64,000 nt of DNA from Ischnura elegans. Its lineage: Eukaryota; Arthropoda; Insecta; Odonata; Coenagrionidae. Position 1 is the stretch's first letter. Every line of letters starts with the position of its first letter. Below are positions 22,554 to 33,474 of the stretch, in pieces. The position numbers and the translations under genes were made by a program. The notes beneath the pieces are model-generated. The model saw only the letters and a list, made by a program, of their open reading frames with translations. It did not search any database and was not told the origin of the DNA. The stretch covers positions 81,629,992 to 81,693,991 of the forward strand of contig NC_060253.1 in NCBI RefSeq assembly GCF_921293095.1, in the 5' to 3' direction.

Positions 22554-23545
22554 CTATATCCTCCCTTGGTGTTAGCTCATTGTAGTTCTCTTCCTTATTC
22601 CCATTCTCTTGTTCCCTCTGAAGATATGGTTTAGCATGAGAAGTATTCCTTCTATGAGGTTTCCCTTGATTATCATAAATCAACTCCGAATTTCCATTAG
22701 ATTCTATAATGGTCACAGGATCTTGTCTAAAGGGAGTGGATAGTTTGTTTTCCCAAGCTTGTTTCATTAACACCACATCCCCTGGTTCCACAAGACTAGG
22801 CTTTGCAAGACAGTTTAAATGAGCATACAATTTACCATCATCTTTCAACATTAACTCCCTGTCTCTAATTATTACAGCTAATATCAGGTTCACCTGCATA
22901 CATAACTGTAAATCAGGAATTTTTTTACCAAATCTTGCATCCTAAAAACAACGCTGCTGGTGGGCAACCTGTTACCAAGTGGGGAGTGGCTCAATATGAG
23001 GATAGGTATATCAGAAGTTCCTCTATCCAACTTATCTTTTATGCACCAGCAATCCTTAATCTTTTCATAATGTTCCTGTTTTGGCATTCTACCGCTCCAT
23101 TTGCCTGGGGCCAATATGGTGTAGAAAAATGATGGATAATATTTAAATCTTTCAGAAACCTCTGAAATCCTGCATCTTTAAATGGTGGTCCATTATCTGA
23201 TGAAATAGATTTTAGCAAACCATACCGTGCGAACAAGCCTTTAGACAAATAAGGACTGTGCAAATCTAACACTATCAACAAATTGCCCCCTGATGGTTAG
23301 GGGCCAAGGAAATACAAACTTACAATGGTTGACATGGCAATTCAGATCGTACTATTGGTTCTAGTGGGTCACTCCTAGCCACTAACTGACATTCATGGCA
23401 GGATCTACACCACTGTTCAACATCTTTTTGCATACTTTTCCTCCAAACCTTGGTTCTTAAAATTTTCTTCATACTAACAACCTCCATATGACCTTTGTGA
23501 ACTACGACTTGACTTACACTCCTGGAGAACTTTTGGTAATATGTA
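22554..23545 (-). mobile_element. Ty3/gypsy fossil: integrase and C-terminal tail of Pol
   Basis: Reading the minus strand from 23545 downward gives an HHCC integrase finger (HKGHMEV ... CRSCHECQ), a core fragment around 23281-23039 (SSDNGPPF, QANGAVE), and a C-terminal region around 22899-22560 (PGDVVLMKQ). This is the 3' part of a gypsy pol gene. No LTR was identified at either end. It is broken, and unrelated at close range to the intact element at 4757-9270. Confidence 0.8.
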
Positions 23546-23558
23546 CTATCTACTAACT

Positions 23559-23621
23559 AAAGTTACCTATTTTCATGGAATGGCCCCTCTAATGGGCCAT
23601 TCCATGAAAATAGGTAACTTT
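23559..23621. repeat. Perfect 28-bp-arm palindrome
   Basis: Arms 23559-23586 and 23594-23621 are exact inverted copies around a 7-base loop CTCTAAT. The inner ends read ...GAATGGCCC and GGGCCATTCC.... It may be the terminus of the element at 23594-26645 joined head to head with a second end. Confidence 0.9.
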
Positions 23622-23953
23622 TGGAAATAAAAATATTTTTTTATATTTAACTTATTGTGTCATGATTGTCTTCTCATAAGGTTATATTATGAGTATTTAC
23701 TAGGAATTTTAGTCAAATATGTTTAAATATGTAGGTAACCTAGGTTCAAAGTCGTCTCTTCATCAGCTGTTCAAAAATTGCCATTTTCATAGGTTGTGTT
23801 GCCATATCAATGCTTGACTAAATGCTATTTTTATGTGTCTTGGTAATTATAATATCAAAATATAGTACAGTATAAGAGTTTCTATCACAAAATTATATTA
23901 ATTTTGCGATAGTATAATGGTAAAATACAGTGTTTAAAAGTAGATTGTTTCTT

Positions 23954-23969
23954 TGTCCCGTACGTAACA
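23954..23969 (+). repeat. TGTCCCGTACGTAACA site 1
   Basis: Exact 16-mer that recurs at 26275 and 26465 and, in paired inverted form, at 24121-24150. Confidence 0.85.
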
Positions 23970-24120
23970 TAAAATATATAAATTTATTTTTTCACAAAGT
24001 TTCTTGACAAACAGCTACTCAAAATACAATTTTCTAAACTGGTTTTGTGTCAAACTAAATGGTTATGATGTTGTGAAAAAATAATAAAATTTAAACATAC
24101 CCTAATGTTCAATTTCTTTC

Positions 24121-24150
24121 TGTCCCGTATGTAACGTTACGTACGGGACA
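24121..24150. repeat. Head-to-head pair of TGTCCCGTACGTAAC sites
   Basis: A 30-bp near-perfect palindrome: TGTCCCGTATGTAAC is followed directly by GTTACGTACGGGACA, i.e. two sites in opposite orientation differing by one base. Confidence 0.9.
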
Positions 24151-24929
24151 CTTCACAACATAATATGCAATATACATAAAAATGAATTCACTATGTCATA
24201 TCATTACTAAATTTTGGTAATATTTAATTCTAAAGCATAAAATGAAGCGTTATTTACATTTAGGCCAGAAAAGTCTAGGCCTACAGTAATTTAAATTTAA
24301 AATTGTGCTCTGGGCATTCAGGGTTGGGGAGTTTGGCATCAGTTAATAGAAGGGCCAGGTATTAAGTTTATGTCATGAAATGACAAAGTGGCAGAGGAGT
24401 AGGTGCTGTGGTTGAAAGTATGCATTGTAGTAAACAGAAGAACAAGTAAAATTTTAGGTGCATAGAGGGCGGGTAGAAAAGGTTAGAAAAAGTAAGGTGA
24501 ATGAAATGGTAAAACATGACTGTTTAATTCCTGCGTTTCATTTGATTTTGTCACCTCAATAATCTCCAGTTCTTCATGACAAAAAGTGGGGACTTAATTT
24601 CTTTTGTCTCAGTGTGTGGTAGATCTCAGATGTGAAATCACTGGGATAGTTGTTCTCGATTAGATGTTTGGTGATACTAGAATTTACAGTCGCCTTTAGC
24701 CAACACGTAATACATGTTTCAGTGCGTGAGTGATTATAGCATATGTTATTTTTGTGACCGATTACTAGGAGGGAATCAAGGTCAGAAAATAAACAATGTG
24801 GACTACATGAAGTATTTTTATTTAAGTAAGTTTACATAAGCACCACTGAGTAATGCCTGAAACTTTGAAGATAAGAAATTTAATGCTTTTTCAGAATTTA
24901 AATGGTGGTGGAAAAACCTTAGGCAACTG

Positions 24930-25570
24930 CTGTTGCTAGAGTAAACAAAATGCAAAGTAAACTAAATGCAAGTGATCATGATGGGTTCTTAAAAAGAAGT
25001 AAGAGGATAAATTAATTAAGAAAAAAGCGGAGAGAAAATATTACCGACAAAGAAAAAGTATGAAAGGGAAAAAATGACAGTGAATAGCAGGCAAACTTAA
25101 GCTAAAAAATCAAGCTCACATCAGTTCTCCTGAATGCAATTTTAGAGAACTGACTGAATGTTAAGAGTAGTGAGGATGAAAATGATGCTCTATTCAATCT
25201 GCCAAGGATTTTGCATCAGAATCTTCAGTAGTTTGTTCAAAGACAAGTTTTATTGTATTGTTGTTCAATATTTGTTTGTTCAAGGCATATTATGCTGGAG
25301 AAGATTATATAAATGATACCATCATCAAAGTAAAGCATTGAGACAATGTTGAAGCAGCACCAGATATCCTTAGCTTTCACGTGATATGCAATACAAATGA
25401 AAGTTTTTCAGGAGAGAAACATTTTAAAGATATCAACTTGAATTTAGACCTGTTTGTTAAAGTGAAGACAGAATTCAGAGGTCAGTGGGTTCTAGTGCAA
25501 TATAATGGCAATTTATTTTGAGGCAAAATCACAGAAATTGTCTCACAGAAGCAACTGTAAGTTACAGTCA
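24930..25570 (+). pseudogene. Relic of a basic, transposon-associated protein of unknown function
   Basis: One frame near 24940-25150 reads RVNKMQSKLNASDHDGFLKR, later RKKRRENITDKEKV, then KLKLKNQAHISSPECNFREL. A C-terminal piece near 25285-25570 contains YYAGEDYINDT and QWVLVQYNGNLF followed by GKITEI. A Lys/Arg-rich start and a W-V-x-Y-x-G-x-x-x-x-G-x-I C-terminal domain recall an uncharacterised protein family I remember from arthropod and cnidarian transposon-like loci. Several stops interrupt the frame. A dispersed repeat begins at 25577, just after the C-terminal piece. No function can be assigned. Confidence 0.35.
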
Positions 25571-25576
25571 TGGTAC

Positions 25577-25860
25577 CTAGTGGCACAGCGAGGGGGGGGG
25601 GGGAGGTTTTTGGGGCATAATCACCCCCCAAATCTAAATTAGTTAATTGGATTAATATTACTTATAGAAAAGTGTAAGGATTAATAAAATATCCCTCAGA
25701 AAGCTGTAAAACTCCCCATTTTGAACCATTTATCTTAAAAAATTTCTGGGGGAGGGTCCCCGTACCTCCTGCTTGCCCTGGCAGGTATTCCATACCCCCC
25801 AGATCCCCACTATTAGTCGCCCCTAAAACCTCCTCTAGCCTTAATTCCTAGCTGTGCCCC
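25577..25860 (+). repeat. Dispersed C/G-rich-ended repeat, copy 1
   Basis: About 285 bp, starting GGTACCTAGTGGCACAGC and ending TTCCTAGCTGTGCCCC. It is clearly related to 36446-36750 in the same orientation, sharing AGTGTAAGGATTAATAAAA and GGTATTCCATACC. The ends are inversely similar (TAGCT-G-GC), like a non-autonomous element. Confidence 0.7.
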
Positions 25861-26274
25861 AGATGGTACCCACCAGTCCCCAGAACATTATAAATGGCCA
25901 ACGCTGCCCGATTGTATTGTATACAATAGAGAGACAGAGGTGATTAAAGCTATTTCTCCTCCTATAATGTTGAACAAAAAAAGACGATGGAAAATTTAAC
26001 CGTAAAGATCTTAAATTATGAACTCTGGTATCTTTCTCCTTTTTTTTTAAATAATACCATGGTAAAAAGATTAAAGTAGCTGTATAATTTTTTTTATACC
26101 TTAATTGTATTATAATTAAGCTAAGCAAATACAAGTTAATTGATCAAGAAAGTAATGCTTATAAACATATGATCTTCTTATATTGTAATTGGCTTAACAA
26201 CCTTTTCTGATAAATGTGTTTTTGACCATGTTAACTCTGCCTGCTTTCAATAACTTTTAGCCTGAAGTGTACAA

Positions 26275-26290
26275 TGTCCCGTACGTAACA
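26275..26290 (+). repeat. TGTCCCGTACGTAACA site 2
   Basis: Exact copy of the 16-mer at 23954, same orientation. Confidence 0.85.
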
Positions 26291-26464
26291 AAAGGTGAAA
26301 AAATTGTAACTTAGTTGAAAAAAATTTCTTAATAATGTTAAGTATATGTACTTGAAGCATACTTTTTAAGTTATATGAAAAAAATACCACAGCATTATGA
26401 AAATTCTAATTGAGCTGAAATATCATTTTTCATAAAATGAGCCAAACAAGTGGTTGACTCAGCT

Positions 26465-26480
26465 TGTCCCGTACGTAACA
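26465..26480 (+). repeat. TGTCCCGTACGTAACA site 3
   Basis: Exact copy of the 16-mer, same orientation, 190 bp after site 2. Confidence 0.85.
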
Positions 26481-26645
26481 GGCACTTATTTTATCTTGCA
26501 ACAGTTACAACAAAGTGCTAAAGCCAAAACTGTAGCTTGAAAAATAGCTTAGGTCTACACCTAACAATTTATAGCTGTTTCAATGAAACACAAAAATGAA
26601 TTTTACATTTTGACTTTTAGGAATTCATGGATGGCTATTTAATTA

Positions 26646-29099
26646 TTTAAAATCATTAAGAAATCATTACTTTAAATGCCAAATTTGTGAACTAATTTTG
26701 TTTATTGATCATTATCTAATTGTAAGCCTGAATATTTATTTTTTTCCTATTCTTATTCAGTTTATTCAATAATTTACTCTCACTCACATTACTAATATTT
26801 GTGTTCTTTGTGACTTAATATGTTTTAAATGCCTTGGTCTAATTTCTTAAATTTTGGACATTTTTTATTTTAAATTTCTTATCATGGTTTTTTTATTAGC
26901 CCTTATACTTGTACTAATCCTTTTTTTTTATTTGTTCTATCAGCTAATATGATGTCTGTGAAACTCCTTGAAGGCTGTTCCTTAAGATGATTCATCAGTG
27001 GACTTCAATATTCAAGACATATGGTGGCTGTTTCCTACTAGAATTCAAATGAAGAACTTACAGTCAGCTTTTATTTAATCCGTTTTCAGGAGAATAATTG
27101 ATGCTTTTTATGGCTGTCTGTTTCATGACATTATAGAGAGATGTTGTTTGATGAATTGATGTGGAAATTTACTTCCTTTTGATAGAATGTATACCTGAAA
27201 ATGTTTGCTTATCAATTTTTCTCGGAAATAAATGTTGGTAAGCTTCAAAAGGTGTTTTTTTCCTGATAGAGGTAATCCTAGTGATTATTTCCAAAAGGTA
27301 AGAGAGAACTTTTTACTCTCTCAGATTTTTCCTAACACTGGAGAGTAGTGCATTGAAATGGTCTTGTATATTTTACAGCCGCTCTATATTTCTAATTCAA
27401 TAAATGTTATAGGGTGCACTTCTAAAGAGACATTAAATAGTGTAGGTTAATAATTAACTATATTTCCTTTGTGATCTGGATATTGTGTCATTAATTTAGA
27501 GTAATGAGAAATTGATTAAGTACTGTCTTTAGGCCTCTGCACATTTTTTTCCAGCGACTGTGCTGTGACTGAGTACATGCCCAAGGAGGTTTCTTCGGAG
27601 GCTTCTCGTAAGGTCTTTTTCATGGCTGTTTGTATCTCTTCTATGGATGAAGAATGGGTTCATTTCAGGGCTGCCTTAATCCTAACTTGCACAAAAATAT
27701 CTGATGGGGTGACCTCCGGACTACAGGTGAGGCAGCATACGAATCTGGTGTTTGGCCAGGAACCAGGGTGTGGATTCGTAGCATGTTGTGGCAAGGAGCC
27801 CTTCAATAGGTGGAAGAGGGGACTTCATAGTCTCAACCTCGCCTGAATAAAGGCATATTGTTATTATTGTAAAGGCTTTTAACTCCCTCAAAACTTGTGA
27901 GTAGGGCAGAACAGAGTCGCTAGAAGCCTCACAACTTATTTCGTTTCCTAAAGATATTTAGCATAAAACTTAAACTTTGCTCGACTGTTGATTCCATTTT
28001 TTTCCTTGACAAGGTCGGTCATAACTTACGTCCTTCCATAGCTTAGAAAGCGATCAGATTGGTCTTGCAACAATGATTAGAGTCCATTCCTCCTACTCCA
28101 AGTAGTTTGATCCCACTCCAACCAATTGGGGTGGCACGGGTTATTCAATTGCATCACTTTCAGAATTCACCCTGTATGTTATGTAACTGCTTGCATAACA
28201 TAACCCTATATAAGCATGCATAAGGTGAACTGATCAATCATATCCTCACCATACGTTGGCATCTGGGAGACCGGACCCTAGGCGACGAGAGAGTGACTCT
28301 TTGTTGTGTTTTGTTAAAATGACCATTGGAAGTGTTGACTCACTCTGTAGAGAAGACTAGCAGTGGCCATCATGAGATCTTATTCTATCTCCATCTGGCG
28401 TGCAATTGCACGGATATTTCAATGAAAGTAGAATAGGGGCTATTTCACCATCTTGCATGTATTCGTTCTAGCACTTTATCGCTTTGCACGATGTTATTTT
28501 GACAGCGCCTTAGTAAATTCATCAGTTTGTGCAATTATGTGCACGGTGTAAAATGGCCGTTAACGGGAGAAATGCCTTTTAATGTACCTATATGTTTTTT
28601 TCCAACTGCCGCCGCCTTCGATCATAGCATTTAATCAGAAAATTCCGAGAGTTAGGTAAAACCCTAATGCAGATAAATTTATTGTTACTTTGGCTTCACT
28701 AGGTCCTATTTACCCGCCGAAACTAAGAAACTAGTGATTTACAGCCCATAGCGCATTTTCATGGTGAAATTATTCAATTAATCTAATCGTTCCTCCTATA
28801 ATTCGTCCACATCCGACTCTTATCTCTCCATCTCGTCCCGATTTGCTTTCGAACCGCCGCCGAGACCGCAGTTAGTTCCATATTTCCCCTAGTGGTAGCG
28901 CCACTGTGCGCCAGAGTTTCTCTGGAGGGGTTTGAGGGGTGGCTGCGTCAGTCAAGGCAACAACATTGAGCCGAAGATTAGTAACCAGTATATAAGGGCC
29001 TTGGATAGTACATCTAAATTCAAGATGGCCGAAAGGGAAATATTATTGAAAAATGTAAACAAATGCGAATTTTAAGGCTCGAGGGGCAGAGAAAAGTAC
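26646..29099. other. No gene recognised
   Basis: The 93-codon frame at 27565-27846 ends in TGA followed directly by an AATAAA-like tail and TTATTATTG, which could be the 3' end of a LINE or SINE, but no domain is visible. A possible LTR-like TATA context lies near 28200. Neither can be supported further. Confidence 0.35.
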
Positions 29100-30510
29100 A
29101 AATCAATTGGAAACCGTTATTATATTAATATTTGATGTACAATTAGGCCCCGGGAGTGATTTTGGTTTCAGATCGTTTGGGTTAACATTTTTGGTGAACA
29201 TCTTCACGTCGGTATTTATTGGGTTATTGGCCTTTTACATTATTTCGTGACTAGAATATGTCTCAAAATTATAATGTGGTTTGGTTTTGAAGTCATCTAG
29301 CTATGGGCAATCATGTTGGACGATTGTATCAGTGTAAATATTCGATGTGAACTTGGGGTAACATTTCTGATGAACATATTGCTTACGAGGCATTTATCTC
29401 TATTTTCATCATTGCGTAGTAAACATTTAATAGTGAATAATAAATAGGTAAACATTTCTTGTTATTAAACAACTAGAACGCTTATTTGACGCAAATTAAA
29501 TCAATGGGAGTTATTTTGGTTTCAGAGAGTTTGGGTTAACATTTTTGGTGAACATCTTCATGTCGATATTAATTGGCCTTTTACATCATTTAATGACGAG
29601 AATATGTACCAAAATGATAAAGTGGTTTGTATTTTATGTCATCTAACTATGTGTAAACATGATTGAGGAATATATCAGTGTAAATATTTTATGAGAACTT
29701 GGGGTAACATTTCTGATGAACATTTTGCTTACGAGGCTTTGATTTATCACTATTTTCATCATTGTGAGGTAAAAATTCAATAGTGAATAATAAATACGTA
29801 AACATTTCTTGTTACATTTCAACTAGAACGCTGATTTGATGTAAATTAAAGCAATGGGAGTTATTTTGGTTTCATAAAGTTTGGGTTAACATTTTTGGTG
29901 TACATCCTCATGTCGGTATTTATTGGCATTTTACATCATTAAATGGCTAGAATGTGTCTCGTAATGATAAAGTGGCTTAGTTTTGATGTCATCTAACGAT
30001 GTGTAAACATGATTGAGGAATATATCAGTGTAAATATTTGATGAGAACTTGGGGTAACATTTCTGATGAACATTTTGCTTACGAGGCATTTATCTCTATT
30101 TTCATCATTGTGGGGTAAAAATTCAATAGTGAATAATTAATACGTAAACATTTCTTGTTACATTTCAACTAGAACGCTGATTTGATGTAAATTAAAGCAA
30201 TGGCAGTTATTTTGGTTTCATAAAGTTTGGGTTATCATTTTTGGTGTACATCCTCATGTCGGTACTTATTGGCATTTTACATCATTAAATGGCTAGAATG
30301 TGTCTCGTAATGATAAAGTGGCTTAGTTTTGATGTCATCTAACGATGTGTAAACATGATTGAGGAATATATCAGTGTAAATATTTGATGAGAACTTGGGG
30401 TAACATTTCTGATGAACATTTTGCTTACGAGGCATTTATCTCTATTTTCATCATTGTGGGGTAAAAATTCAATAGTGAATAATAAATAGGCAAAATTTTT
30501 TTGTTATATT
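29100..30510 (+). repeat. 346-bp satellite array, left arm (about 4 units)
   Basis: The anchor GGGGTAACATTTCTGATG occurs at 29355, 29701, 30051 and 30397, giving periods of 346, 350 and 346 bp. The first unit is the most diverged. Each unit has two related halves of about 175 bp, headed TTTGGGTTAACATTTTTGG and CTTGGGGTAACATTTCTGA, so the satellite is dimeric. Confidence 0.95.
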
Positions 30511-31736
30511 AACTTAAGGGGACTGCCATCAATCATTCGGGCCAGGTGATGGACTTATGTTTTTGCTGACAAAGAAATTTTTAGTTAAAAAGAAAAATAG
30601 CTGTTTTTCTTTTGGCATTGAATTGAGGCAAGAATACTTTCACAGAATAATTTTCATTTCAAAAAATTATTTTCAGAGACACTTTCCAAAAATACATAGA
30701 CTATTTTCAGAAAAAAATCTGTATGTACCTTAAATATGTACATGAAAGTAACACTCAACAGCTATCCATTTTGGTATTGTTGATAAGACTGCTGTTGATA
30801 TCACCTTTGCCGATTTATCTGGATTTTACTACCTGTAGTCTGGTTCCTATACCCTTGTAAATTATTGGTGTGAATTTACATGACAGTGAGAAAAATGTAT
30901 CATTTGCCAATATTGTGCAGATTTCACGGAACACACAAGCCCTTCCACCGCGACAAGGTAGTAGTCCTTGGAAAGGGACATGCAAACTGCTTATCTACAT
31001 ATTTACAATATAGGTGTTACTATCACGTAAAAAATAATGTAACTGAAGATAAATAAATTCCTTGCACATTCTCTTAACATGCTGAGCCTTCAAGACTTAG
31101 GAAAATAGAAAGATATGTACATATGTTATTTATCAAGGATATTAAGAGCCAGTTGTTATTGAATGATTATAGACATGCTGCATATGATTAGAAATGGCTA
31201 TGCAACTCAGCTTGACGTATTCATTTCTTAGCTTGCTGTTTACAAAACGATTGGACAAAAATTTGCTCTCTAAGCAAGCTGTAATGTACATGACATCAAA
31301 TTTCAGGACAAAAAATATTGCACAGTTTTATAGAAAGCACCTTAGCACTTCCTTATAGATAAAGCTAAATAAAAGTCATGACCTTGTGGAAGACTCAAGG
31401 TGTTATGTATGGCAATGACTAGAATAATCAAATAAAAATATGCTATCTTGGCATACCTTCCAATACAAAAAATAAAATATGACTAGCACATAAAATGATA
31501 CAAATGCTATAATTCTGAACTAGGAAGTATGCTCTATCAAATTTGAAAAGATAGTAGGAAGAAGTAAGTAGAAGATGCATGTGATGCAAGTCATCTCAAG
31601 ATCTGAAAAAATGTCATGCAAAATATTTAAGGCACACAGGAAAATGAAATAGGAAAGAAGAATGAAAAGGTGCAGCTATTGAAGACACAAACATTGCTTT
31701 AACCTCTGGCAATTGGGTAGCCTGCAAGCATGGTTT
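30511..31736. other. Non-coding interior of the foldback element
   Basis: No open frame with a recognisable domain. It lies downstream of the minus-strand Ulp1 exon and could include its 3' flank. Confidence 0.4.
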
Positions 31737-32156
31737 TCAGTGGCTTCTCCCAGTGATTGTGTTGAACATTAACTTCCTGTAGGCAACTGGATCGACTGGT
31801 TGTCCTTTCAGATCTTGCTCAGCAAACCTTGATATGTAAACCCCACAGTTAAGGCCATCAATTTGCAACAGATGCTTTGGGTGAAATGTCTTCCAGTCTG
31901 CAATCTCACCACTACATTTATGACCAAGGAATATAACCCACTGAGCAATACCGTATTTATACATAGGCTTAATGCTATCACTGGAAGGGTCATAAAAATC
32001 AATTTCTTTTTCATTAAGCCTAACTACTAGGAGAAGCCAATGTGAATTCAATGGATTAAATGGAATAATTAGCTTAGTTACATCTTTGAAGGTGATTTTC
32101 TGAAAAAGGGATAATACCTTCTCTAATTTCATATTGCTAACTACAAACTGCCGTAT
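31737..32156 (-). pseudogene. Ulp1/C48-type cysteine protease exon
   Basis: The exon opens after a splice-acceptor-like TATAG at 32157-32158 and reads 139 codons to a stop. Numbered from the methionine at 32132, the catalytic residues are H31 (NSHWLLLVV), D48 (IDFYDPS), Q90 (HLLQIDG) and C96 (LNCGVYISRF). The steps H-17-D, D-42-Q and Q-6-C match the SUMO-protease Ulp1 fold almost exactly. In cells this family cleaves SUMO-like isopeptide or peptide bonds; in transposons it occurs as an accessory domain. The exon itself is uninterrupted, but it lies downstream of decayed transposase pieces on the same strand, so it is probably the tail of a dead transposon gene. Confidence 0.7.
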
Positions 32157-32717
32157 CTATAATTCTAGCAGTAGATATAGATGAGCTTACAATTGTTAGA
32201 AAAACTGCGATTACAGTATCGTACAGCCAGCCTCTTTGAAAATCTGGTGATACACACTAGGCTAATTGCTCAACTTCTAAATGACTTATAAAACAATCAA
32301 GTGATTTAGATGCACAGAATTGACTGTATATTGGCCACTCCTGCAAACAGTTTTCAGAAGATTACTGTTCGAAGAAATTCGATCTGTGAAAGAGCAACAC
32401 TCATTATTCATTAATGAATCTTTAATGGACTCTAGTTGATCTCGGCTAGGGCTCTGGAAGTAGTGCTTGGTGGGTTTGCGATCCTTTGAGGTTTGGTGCA
32501 ACCTGTACTGAGTTGCTTATAGATTAGAGGTAGGGGGTACTCTTGCATGCTGCAGTTTAGGAGGTTCTGTGGTATGCTCAATTGCATCGAATTTCTCGAG
32601 CAGTAATTTTAAAGTGTTAAGAACATGGAGAAGGAGAGGCTGTGACTTTTTTTGATTGATGAATGATTTTATTTGCTTCAAACTCTTTTCTATAGAATGG
32701 AGTAACTGTTCTTTAGA

Positions 32718-32978
32718 TTAATCATTATTGGAAAATGATGATGAGCAAAGGTCCAATTTTGCTGTACTTTCAACTTCAAAGGCAGGGGCTGATGAAGTAT
32801 GATGATTTCGAACTTGAAAAGAGTGAACTTTATGAACGTGCTTCCATATTGAATGTTTGTCACTGTATGAGCAAATATACATGTGTGAACAAAGACCCGC
32901 ACAAGATAACCTACAGCATTTTACGAAGCACAACTCTGGAAGGCTACAATCACCATTGGCCAACTTGACAAAGTACAA
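32718..32978 (-). pseudogene. SWIM-type zinc finger segment of a transposase
   Basis: The minus-strand frame contains CFVKCCRLSCAGLCSHMYIC followed by SYSDKHSIWKHVHKVHS. This follows the SWIM pattern of arthropod transposon proteins (remembered form: C.LRC..C..CVHMYTC.C.D.....CKHVH). The last cysteine is replaced by tryptophan (WKHVH), so the finger is probably non-functional. It lies between the transposase segment at 33131-33361 and the protease exon at 31737-32156, on the same strand and in the order expected of one gene. Confidence 0.55.
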
Positions 32979-33130
32979 AGACGAAGGATCAGACTGGGCT
33001 CTGACATTCCAACACTAGCCTTTAGTCACTACCATTACATTTTCATCAAGGATTTTGATGCCTTTGTAATGGTGTAAACAATTTACGCTTGCAAATCCAA
33101 GAGGTGGCTATTCAATAATCCTATTGTACT

Positions 33131-33361
33131 TTAGAGACAGGTACGCTGTTTTTGCATTCTGAAAATAATTGTTACAAAATCATCTAATATCCTGTTAACT
33201 TTCCAGTTAAGGTAATGGGTTTTCAGAGTGTTGTGAAATGTTTTCACTAACATATTGGTATTAGTGTTGGCATGCGGAAAATTTCTAAAGCACATAGCCC
33301 ATTTATTACACTTACTTGATAACTTTAACTTCAACTTACTCAATTGATCATAGGAAGTCAT
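33131..33361 (-). pseudogene. MULE-like transposase segment preceding the SWIM finger
   Basis: The minus-strand frame reads WAMCFRNFPHANTNTNM, then KTFHNTLKTHYLNWKVNRIL, then DDFVTIIF. In SWIM-type transposon proteins the block W..CYR.....TNM..E.FH..LK..YL.GK.N.R.D lies just before the SWIM finger. The catalytic domain that should lie further upstream on this strand was not found and may have been lost among the later insertions at 33475-40146. Confidence 0.55.
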
Positions 33362-33474
33362 CAGTATGAGCTTTTTTTTACCATTTTACTAAATTTTCTA
33401 TGCATAGAAAAATAAGTTTTTCTATAAATTCCTTGTATGGAATACAATTGTGGTTGGAGAACTGTGGTATGTAA

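Larger units (their letters stand above)
23594..26645. mobile_element. Fossil of an unrecognised DNA-transposon-like element with TGTCCCGTACGTAACA sites
   Basis: The region starts at GGGCCATTCCATGAAAATAG. It contains TGTCCCGTACGTAACA-type sites at 23954 and 24121 near one side and at 26275 and 26465 near the other. Between them lie remnants of a lysine/arginine-rich protein (see 24930-25570). Terminal-looking sequence plus clustered sites on both flanks of a coding relic suggests a DNA transposon. The right boundary is guessed, no target duplication was found, and the superfamily is not recognised. Confidence 0.4.

Noticed and set aside
27565-27846. 93-codon open stretch ending in TGA and an AATAAA-like tail
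   Set aside because: Could be a LINE or SINE 3' end, but no motif supports either, so it is not called a gene.
28165-28290. LTR-like segment with TATATAAG and a TTGGCATC tract resembling a primer-binding site
   Set aside because: No second LTR, no coding remnants and no clear boundaries.
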